Shown piece by piece: positions 56,258 through 64,000 of a stretch of 64,000 nt of DNA (position 1 is its first letter; the number at the start of each line of letters is the position of its first letter). The stretch lies in contig CM019701.1 of NCBI GenBank assembly GCA_009760885.1, positions 32,812,697 to 32,876,696 of the forward strand, read 5' to 3'. A program made the translations under genes and the position numbers. The DNA is from Achatina immaculata. Lineage: Eukaryota; Mollusca; Gastropoda; Stylommatophora; Achatinidae. Below the pieces are notes generated by a model that saw only the letters and a program-made list of their open reading frames with translations, ran no database searches and had not been told where the DNA came from.

Positions 56258-56555
56258 CTAAATATACCTATACTACAAAAGCTTAATAGTGAAGAAGGTT
56301 GGCTAGTAGAGAAGATTAACAGAGAAAACTTAAATATTTTGGACATACATGATAATTTAGAGAAGACAGTCTTGGAAGGGTGCATAATGGGGAAAACAAA
56401 GAGAGAAAAACCAAGGCGAAGATGGATGCAAGACATCGTCGATGATCTGCGAATGGACGAATCAGCAGCAGGGCATCTTGTTTACAACCGAGAGGCCTTC
56501 AGGAGAGCTGTTAGGGAAGTAAAGTTCCTTAAGGGACATGAAAATGACTGAATGA
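56258..56555 (+). mobile_element. LINE family L-E (+), 3' fragment
   Basis: Encodes LNSEEGWLVEKIN, DNLEKTVLEGCIMGKTKREK, RRRWMQDIVDDLRMDESAAG and REAFRRAVREVKFLKGHEND, ending GACTGAATGACTGA. CTGATTCTAA occurs just before it (~56248) and just after it (~56555), a likely ~10-bp target duplication. Confidence 0.88.
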
Positions 56556-56559
56556 CTGA

Positions 56560-57095
56560 TTCTAATATTTCTTCCCGTACATTTCGTTGTTTTGTTTGTA
56601 AATTACTGAAATATTTGATCAGCGCGAGCTCGATCTCTAAACCCTAACGTGCAGAGCCTCTAAAGTTCTTCATTAACTTCCAACAAATGCTCGTTTAATT
56701 CGCTTGGCGTGTCCTCCTACCCGCAGGTCTATGATAACTGCGCCGTAGTCAAAGAAAAATGGTCGCAAAACGACTATACTCAGTTTTCTTCTCTTTTTTT
56801 TTCGAACGCAGCAAATGTCCTTCATGGAGTAGGTGATACAGTGTTGTCTGGTTATGAAATTACGCATTTCTTTCTTCCCTTGGTTCTCTTTAGATGATTT
56901 ATATTTTCTTCATAAATCCCTGCCTTTTTTACGTTCGTGTACAAACAAAGACCTGCGTGAAGTACTTACTGCAGTGGTAAAGTCTGCGAACAACCAGTAC
57001 AGTCAAGTTGTCAGTTAGGTCATAGACAGGGCATTTTTTTAAAAAATAAGTTTTATGTTGGTTAAATAAAACTTGTACAGTTGCGACAAAATATA
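56560..57095. other. No recognisable gene
   Basis: Short ORFs only; an (AT)n run lies at ~57092-57107. Confidence 0.45.
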
Positions 57096-57171
57096 TATAT
57101 ATATATTGGTATTCTTTCTTTTATCTTTGACGATGTGACGAAGAAGTAATATTCTTATATGTATGCCTCTC

Positions 57172-57330
57172 TCTCTTCTCTCTCTCCTCTCTCTATCTCT
57201 CTTTCTCTCTCTCTGAACCTTAAGTGCCCAAGGCACATGGGGCTTCCGCAAGGGTATTCCACAAACGCCTGTCCTTTGCCTTTTTTCTGCTCTTGTCCAA
57301 GTGACCCCTCTATTGCTCAACATCCTCTGT
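57172..57330 (-). mobile_element. LINE 3' end (family L-H) with (GA)n tail, second copy
   Basis: Minus strand: MLSNRGVTWTRAEK, AKDRRLWNTLAEAPCALGT (after a frameshift) and a stop, with (GA)n at 57172-57213. Only ~115 coding bases remain. Confidence 0.82.
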
Positions 57331-57535
57331 AAACATTTATATTTATTACTGGTATTTTATTTTTGTGATTATCCTTGGTTCTTATGAGCTAATAGGTTCT
57401 TATGATGTAATAAGGTACTTCGCATATTGTGTAGGTCCTCTGTCTACCTGTGTCAGACTTGCCATATTGGGACTGCAATCATTAATTATAGATGTTACTT
57501 ATTTACGTACATTAAACATAGAAACACAGCCTATA

Positions 57536-57598
57536 TATATATATGTGTGTGCGTGCGTGCGTGCGTGCGTGCGTGCGTGTGTGTGTGTGTGTGTGTGA
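57536..57598. repeat. (TG)n / (TGCG)n microsatellite
   Basis: (AT)n then (TGCG)n then (TG)n, about 62 bases in all. Confidence 0.96.
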
Positions 57599-57599
57599 A

Positions 57600-58550
57600 A
57601 ACCCAGAATTAAAAGTTTCATACAATTTCCAGCTCACGCTGTTTAATAAACGAGAATGACAGAACAGGGCTACAACACAGAGTACATGCCACAACATAAC
57701 TGCCAATGATCAATACTAATAATAGTATGATTCATTAATATCAGTTGTCTGAATCATGAGTTCCCATTCTACTAGTTACCTTTATACATCAGCTGTTTCT
57801 TGGGTCCCTACCTTGCTTCTAGTCCCACCTCTTCTCCCTCTCTATCCTCTATCTTATGACTTTGGTCATCGGTGCCTGTGCACCTGGTAGCTCATTATGT
57901 CTCTCCCTTCTCTACCTTTCCTCCGCACACTCTACCATAAGACTTTGGTCGTCGGTGCATTCTGCACCTGGTAGTATCCTATGTTAATTCAGTAATATTA
58001 TGTTGCCTGCGTAACCGTCTCCTTTCTTCCATAACTCCTTCCTCCTTTCTTCCATAGCTCCTTGCCACGCTCAATCTCAAATTACATGCATGTAATCATC
58101 AGTATAATCATCATATAATCAATACAATAAAAAAATGATGCTCACATAATCAATGAACATATGCAGTGACCTTCTAAGTGCACTCGATACCTCTAATGAA
58201 GGAATACAATTCTAACCAACAATCGCTATCCATTTCCTATTACTCAAGAGCATAATTATAATATCCTTCATCTACACACAGAAACCTTACGAAAACAACA
58301 TTACAGAGAAGGCGTGATAACTATGATTCACAACACAGCTACACTCTACACACTTGGTACATATACACGCTAATATATTAAACGACTATATTTTAAACAA
58401 TGCGCCTTTACCTCAACAAATGCTTGACAACACTAATATGAATTCGTTCACTCTTGTTATTTATCCATGCTTGCCCTCTCAATCTCTACTCGCGATGCAT
58501 TGGAACCAACTCACTTGTCAGCCATACCAGAAAGACGGTTTCCGTATCTC
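57600..58550. other. No gene; short direct duplication
   Basis: A block with CTTTGGTCATCGGTGC and TGCACCTGGTAG occurs twice (~57860-57890 and 57943-57975). Nothing else is recognisable. Confidence 0.5.
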
Positions 58551-58555
58551 TCCCC

Positions 58556-58676
58556 TTCTCACACCTCTCTGTTGTTCTTCTCCATGTCTCCTTTGGTCTA
58601 CCCTTACTTCTGTTCCCCTGTGGTGTCCATCTTAGTGCTATTTTTGGTAGTGAGTCGTCAGTCATCTGAAATATAG
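58556..58676 (-). mobile_element. LINE family L-H, internal fragment without tail
   Basis: Minus strand: QMTDDSLPKIALRWTPQGNR, SKGRPKETWRRTTE. It matches the 23.4-kb copy but stops before the 3' end. Confidence 0.75.
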
Positions 58677-58986
58677 ATACCCACTGATACCGTTATTTGT
58701 TTTATATCAGAGAAACAATGGTAGCCTTGATTCATAGTGCGATCGTCCTTCGTTGATCACTCGTTTTGTCATTGATGGCTGTCCTTCAGATAACTGAGTC
58801 CAGTGACAGCAGTTGTTATTTCACACTTCTTAATAAGAATGAGCTTCAGTTCAAACATTACTTCTCACGTTTTGACTATGAAACGTGTTTTAAACAGTAA
58901 TGCAATAATTGCTGTGGTTAAATGAGTTTTCTAAAAGCTGTAACACATGCTTTCTGTCTCAGAAGAAAATGCGAAACATATCACAA

Positions 58987-59092
58987 TACGTCTCTCTCTC
59001 TCTCTCTGTGTCACTTTATCTTCTTCCCTCCCTCTCCTCTCTTTCTCTCTCTCTCTTGCTCTTTCTCTCTCTCTCGCACGCACACACAGGTA
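58987..59092. repeat. (CT)n / (CA)n low-complexity tract
   Basis: Interrupted CTCTCT runs and a short CACACA run. Confidence 0.93.
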
Positions 59093-59109
59093 AGCACGCA
59101 CACACATAC

Positions 59110-60430
59110 ATGCCGTCCTCTATCCCAGACTTTAAAATACTGACTTAATTTAGGAAGATTTCAAACTAACCAAAAATTAAATGGTTTTTTTTTTTTGAAA
59201 GAGAAATTTATTCCTACCAGTTATTTATGTTTATTTCAGAATATGAATTTTTATTTTTGAGTACTGAAGATAATAACACGGCATTTAACTTGTCAGCACA
59301 CCACCTTCTTGCCCTCATGTACTGCACGCTGATGTCTCATGAGTGTTCAGCCAATTAATGTGCAGTCCTTCAAAAGTTCATGTTTTGCTATTCTGAATTT
59401 AGCATAGCTCTGTGAAAGTATGAACATAAAGTCAACCATTTGAACGTTTATCTCTGAATATAATCTCAAAATTACGCAAAGGTAGCGTTAGTCGCATTTT
59501 GTATTCTTTCCTCAAGCACTGTTTATAACACAAATAATGCGGGGCTCTAAGGAGATATGTGGGATGGTGGCTGGGCCTATTACATCATCAGAGCTTTGTG
59601 AACGCTTTGCAGTCTTCTTGAATACCATGTCCACGTCAGCCATTACTCTCTGTGCCTTTGTTAATATATAATCTTTACGTCAGCGCTTCCAAACATTTTT
59701 ATTTGTGAGTAATGTAAACATCCGCTAGTGCTTGGTAATTCATTAGTGATATGTGATGTTAATGTTTGTGAGTGCGTCGTATCATAATAAGAAATATAAA
59801 CGCCCGCGGTATTTCCAAGTGTTATTAATCCGCGATGTTAACAACGTTCGTACTTCGGGTCGTTTTTAACGTCTTCTTCACGAACGTTTACCGGTACTGT
59901 AAGTCATTGATACATGATTTTAACTTCCTTCAGTGACGCAAAGCTAAAGTCCGCAAGCGATCGTCTCATTTGCCTCTCTTGCCATTACTTCTCATCATTA
60001 CTTCATTCTATTTTTTTTATGTTTTTTTTTTTGTGTGAGGCTACACCGTAAACTTCTGACTATCTCAACTCTGCTAGAACCAGTTTTATCCTTAGTCCTC
60101 AACTCATTTTTTTTTTTTTTTTCAGGACTTAGACTTTGAAAATTAATCAGATTTTGGGTTAAAACTCTAACCAAGATTTTCCACACAATTTTCTCCGGAC
60201 GTGATCTGTGGCTTTGGTAAGGAAATATGGTTCATAAATGTCATAACTGTGCTTTACAACGCCTACTTGTAACGTTTTTGGTATAGATTTTAAAGAAATT
60301 AAAAGCAACAACATGATTCGGAAGTAATGGTATAAATGAACAATGAGCGAGTGGCGCGAACTTGACAGGATTCTATTTCCATTCAGTGAACTTTTTTTCT
60401 TCATTATCCCCAGTTCATCCTGAATGGTAA
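59110..60430. other. ~1.3 kb without a recognisable gene
   Basis: Non-coding by eye; two poly-T runs at ~60020 and 60105. Confidence 0.5.
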
Positions 60431-60432
60431 AA

Positions 60433-60433
60433 A

Positions 60434-60500
<67 letters not shown>

Positions 60501-60865
60501 CTTATCTTATATCATTCCCGTGCCGTTAAACGTCACATAGGGCTCACAAAGTAGTTCACCAATTTTCCTGTCTTCGGCGAGTCTTTCAACCTCATCAAAT
60601 GATTTTATGCCTGTTAATTTGGCCTCTCTTAATAATGTCCTCTTCAGAGTTTCACGCGGTCTGCCTCTTTTTCTTCGGCCTGTTGTGTTCCACTTGATAG
60701 CTTGTTTTGGGATTCTCTGATCATTTCTTCTCATCAAGTGACCAACATATGTCCATCTCCTTTTCCTGATCACCCATGAGACTGGTTGTTGTTCAGTCAT
60801 TTGTCTTATCTATGCATTGTTCTTGAATTCGTTCCACTTGATGCCGAGTATTTTCCTTAGGCATT
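60433..60865 (-). mobile_element. LINE family L-B (-), 3' fragment, next to (AT)n
   Basis: Minus strand: MTEQQPVSWVIRKRRWTYVG, HLMRRNDQRIPKQAIKWNTT, GRRKRGRPRETLKRTLLREA, LTGIKSFDEVERLAEDR, then the CDV-like end and ATAAGATATA tail, which merges with a 60-bp (AT)n run (60433-60494). It is cut at 60865, where L-E begins. Confidence 0.92.
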
Positions 60866-61772
60866 TGAGGGTGCATATTGTCACCCTACTTATTTAACTT
60901 GTATACTGAAAATATAATGAGGAATGTTAGAGAAGATATAGACAAAGAATATTACGATGCCATAACAATTGGAGGTTATGAAATACCAGAGATTAGATAT
61001 GCTTATGACACAGTGTTACTATCCACAACACAAAAAGAATGGAAAAACTAATTATGTCAGTCCGTAAGAACAGCGAAGAGCAGAACCTCTATCTTAATGC
61101 GAAGAAAACTAAATTGATGACAACTGACAAAACAAACAAGGCAGCTGAAATATATATCAATGAGGAAAAACTGGAAGAAGTGGAGAGTTTTGAATATCTT
61201 GGATCACTGCTGACTAATAATGGAGATACAATGAGGGAAATTAAAAGGAGGACATCTGTTGCTCTTCAGAAAGAAAAACAAATAAAGAATCTGTGTAGAG
61301 GAGCAGACAGAACTACAAAAATAAGATTTTTAAGGTCATGCATCTTTCCCATCACAACATATGCCTGTGAGACGTGGACACTTAACAAAACAGCTGAGAA
61401 ACACATAAATGCCTTTGAATGTAAATGCTACAGAAGAGTTCTCCAAATATCGTGGACACAAAAAAGAACAAATATATCTATACTACAAGAGCTTAATATT
61501 GAAGAAGGCTGGCTAGTAACGAGGATTAAAGAGAGAAAACTTAAATATTTTGAACACATTAAACGTCATGATAATTTAGAGAAGACCATATTGGAAGGAT
61601 ACATAATGGGAAAAAGAAAAAGAGGAAGACCAAAACGAAGATGGCTGCAAGAAATCGTTGACGATCTGCAAATGGACGCAGCAGCAGCAGGCCATCTTGC
61701 TCACAACCGAGAGGCCTACAGGAGTGCTGTTTGGGAGGCAAAGTTCCGCAAGGGACATGCAAATGAACGAAT
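60866..61772 (+). mobile_element. LINE family L-E (+), longest copy, RT palm to 3' end
   Basis: Starts in RT motif B' to C: GCILSPYLFNLYTENIMRNV, IGGYEIPEIRYAYDTVLLST, where the YADD box is YAYD. After a one-base frameshift (~61034) a 251-codon frame (61039-61794) continues: SVRKNSEEQNLYLNAKKTKL, VESFEYLGSLLTNNGDTMRE, YACETWTLNKTAEKHINAFE, KCYRRVLQISWTQKRTNISI, LQELNIEEGWLVTRIKERKL, KRKRGRPKRRWLQEIVDDLQ, FRKGHANE. The tail GAACGAAT is degenerate. It gives the reference for the other L-E copies in this window. Confidence 0.94.
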
Positions 61773-62245
61773 ATATACTTGGTTCTACAGTTGATCCATC
61801 GCTACTGGAAGAATGGATGGATAGATGGGTAGCCTGCACCGACGGCTGGGACAACACGGGTACATCTGCTAGTATTTGCTAGTAGCGTTCATCAATGATT
61901 TATGCCGTACGATACCGATGTCTTTCAGTGCTCTATTCTTTACCTCCATCGTTCTTAAAACCCTGGTGATATCACGTGTCCCTGTTTAACCTGGTCGTAT
62001 ATTATTTACTTTATTTCCCTATCTTTCCCTTGTTTCCTTTGAATTTTTCATTGATTGCCTTGGTTATTTGTTTTCAACATTATCTTCTTTTTCTCGTGAC
62101 ATTTATAAAATTTTATATTTATATTTTCTTTATTGTTTAATTAATTTTTCGTTGTTCTACAACATCTGGGACAATTTATTTATTTGTTCTGTTTTTTTTT
62201 TTCTGGCCAACACGCCCCACCTTTTGTTGCTTCTGTTCGATCGTT
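61773..62245. other. No recognisable gene
   Basis: AT-rich, with a T run at ~62190. Confidence 0.45.
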
Positions 62246-62415
62246 GTATTTTCTTCTTCTTCGTTCGCTTCTACCACCAAGACTGCCCGTGATCCTACTG
62301 AATTTACTCCTGTGCTCCTCGAAAGGACCACACGAGATCCCCGAGAGGACCACAAGAGGTTCAGAGTATCGCAGAGCTTAAGCCTGTATTCTCGGTGGGT
62401 CTCAGAAGCGGGAAT
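62246..62415 (-). mobile_element. Element L-I, 3' end with (GAA)n tail, second copy
   Basis: Closely matches 25293-25458, again with TTCTTCTTC at its left edge. Sequence beyond the other copy's break (to ~62415) continues into the GC-richer repeat region, which may be the body of the same element. Confidence 0.6.
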
Positions 62416-62451
62416 GCGTGACACCGTGGTTTTCGTTGCACCAGTTTAATC

Positions 62452-62715
62452 TTGAGTTGGACTTTCTCACCGGAAAACCTCGACGTGTTTTGGATATCAG
62501 TACATATCCGCTGGGAGAGGTGGTTGCCCATCCAGGCTAGAGTTGGATTTTCTCACCGGAAAACCTCGACGTGTTTTGGGATACATGTGTATCCCCGCCG
62601 GGTGAGAGGTTGTTGCCCATCCAGTCCAGCGTTGAACTTTCTCGCCGGAAAACCTCAACGTGATTAGGATACGTATACATCCCCGCCGGGTGAGAGGTGG
62701 TTGCCTATCTAGACT
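62452..62715. repeat. Three ~87-bp tandem repeats
   Basis: Each unit has GTTGGACTTTCTCACCGGAA plus AACCTCGACGTG, TATCCCCGCCGGGTGAGAG and GGTTGCCCATCCAG. Confidence 0.9.
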
Positions 62716-62824
62716 GCACTAGTCCAGTGTCTCTGAATTAAGCATTTTGTGGTCGTGACCACTACCCTTCCTAGTTGTGACCAGGACGGAGCTTTTGTCC
62801 AGGAGACGAATCCTCGCCACTAGT

Positions 62825-63430
62825 AAGTTTCACCCCTGAGTTGAGCCGGTTTATGCGTATTGTCCCAGTATGGACGTGTTTAGGACGTGACCGACCTCTA
62901 GAATAGAGGTACCGTGACATGAGTAGCCATCAAGTTTCACCCCTGGTTTAAGCCAGTTTAGGCATATTTCACCAGTATGGGTGTATATCGGACGTGGCAG
63001 TGGCGCCGTGATATGAGTAGCTCTCGCCGCGAGACTACGGGACATACCGATTAAGCTTCACTTTATCCTTTCCATCACCTTTTCACGTCGGCAACGCACG
63101 GTAACCCTAATTGCTTTTTCGCGTTTTCTTCATTGTCCGGGAGGAGTTTTACTCCACACGCGGCATCCGAAGAATCTCGCCAGCAGTATCTTAACCGCTG
63201 GGTTAAGCCGGTTCCGGCATTTCGCCCAATATGAGTGCACATCGGACGTGACCGACCTCCAGAGCAGAGGTGCCGTGATTTGAGCAGTCCTGACCTCGAG
63301 ACTACTGATTACTTCACTTAATCCTTTCTTTCAACTTTTCCACAGTGGCGCCGCACGGCAACCCCATTTGCATCTTTCTTCACTGGCCGGGAGGAGCCTC
63401 ACTCCACGCACGGCAGCTGAAGAATCTCGC
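62825..63430. repeat. GC-richer complex repeats (~90-bp block x3 within two ~255-bp units)
   Basis: A block with AAGCCGGTT..GGCAT, TCGGACGTGACCGACCTC and AGAGGTGCCGTGAT occurs at ~62835, 62940 and 63190. The larger unit adds CACTTTATCCTTTCC, GGCAACGCACGG-like, GGCCGGGAGGAG and GAAGAATCTCGCCAG, at 62925-63185 and 63186-63430. No ORF spans it. It may be the 5' or untranslated body of an L-I element. Confidence 0.75.
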
Positions 63431-64000
63431 CAGAAGCGGTAGATGAGCTACCAAACATGATTCTCATCTACCCGAAGCGTCTGTTTTGAGGCGTCAGATA
63501 TTCGCCTTCGCCCCTTCTCCTGTCAGTTTGAACAGTTCTGCCACAAGATGGCCAGGAGCTGGACTTGACTGTCAGAGGCTATTTGAGACGCACGCCTTGG
63601 AGACATTTCATTGGAGTGAATAGCGTATTCCCCACCCCACCTCCGGCTATAACAGTCCTTAGAACCGTCGTTGTATCTATATATTGTCTCTTTCACAAGC
63701 ATTTTTTGGTATTGAGTATATGTAGTACCCTAAAGACACTTATGAGAGGATTCTCATTTTTATTAGTATCTTTTCCGAGTCATAAAAAGCTTCTTTTGTC
63801 TTTCCTAATCTTGACTTGACCTCCGCCATACATCTACCTTTTTTTTCTGCGTGTTATATTATTGTCACAGTAACTAAATTTACAGAAATTGTGTGGGTGA
63901 CTTTAGTTTTCATGTTGCTATCTTACTCTGTTTAATGCCGTTATTTTTCTGACTATTCAGCAGTATTCCTTTATGTGTGTTGCTGGATATTGTTCTGAAA
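63431..64000. other. No recognisable gene
   Basis: Nothing assignable to the end of the window. Confidence 0.4.

Overview
The window looks like invertebrate animal nuclear DNA: AT-rich, intron-containing, very gene-poor and crowded with non-LTR retrotransposon ends, mariner elements, tRNA-headed SINEs and minisatellites. That mix suggests a lophotrochozoan, most likely a mollusc. This is an inference from repeat style and from the one protein-coding gene, not a proven assignment. I see no bacterial-type genes.

The only convincing host gene is the 3' part of EDEM3 (515-4243, + strand, three exons, upstream exons outside the window). It is an ER-associated-degradation mannosidase of glycosyl hydrolase family 47 followed by a PA domain, with a poly(A) signal at 4410. 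Its first visible intron carries an element with ~110-bp inverted repeats, and the next intron a tRNA-like SINE.

From 4.4 to 64 kb nearly everything recognisable is repeat. At least eleven families of 5'-truncated non-LTR retrotransposons occur (my own labels L-A to L-M). Most end in a family-specific microsatellite rather than poly(A): L-A (GAT)n, L-B (ATAAGAT)n, L-C (AAT)n, L-D a GACT/GATT mix, L-E (GAAT)n, L-H (GA)n. This behaviour is typical of RTE-like LINEs. L-M instead carries an RNase H domain. Mariner elements lie at 15.5-16.9, 19.9, 50.6 and 54.8-56.1 kb. A U2 snRNA-derived, polyadenylated retrocopy or SINE with a 13-bp target duplication lies at 15.08 kb. A tRNA-headed SINE (S1) recurs at 10.7-11.1, 15.9 and 27.0-28.5 kb, twice in head-to-head pairs and once in a tandem ~473-bp array.

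The most remarkable region is 44.98-53.5 kb, a decayed Ty3/gypsy pol. Its RNase H coding sequence has expanded, right at the catalytic TDAS motif, into a 28/37-bp minisatellite of about 26 units. That array is split by a candidate solo LTR of another element, which itself holds an L-E insertion with its own target duplication. Downstream, the integrase has a 723-bp tandem duplication. A polypurine tract leads into a 1,028-bp LTR-like block whose two ends are long inverted repeats.

A recurring theme is transposons sitting inside minisatellites, with the array resuming on the other side: L-A in a 19-bp array, L-E in a 28-bp array, L-E and L-I in a ~59-bp array, a mariner in a ~20-bp array, and an LTR in the pol-derived array. 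None of the LINE, mariner or gypsy copies looks intact, since all have stops, frameshifts, truncations or mutated catalytic residues.
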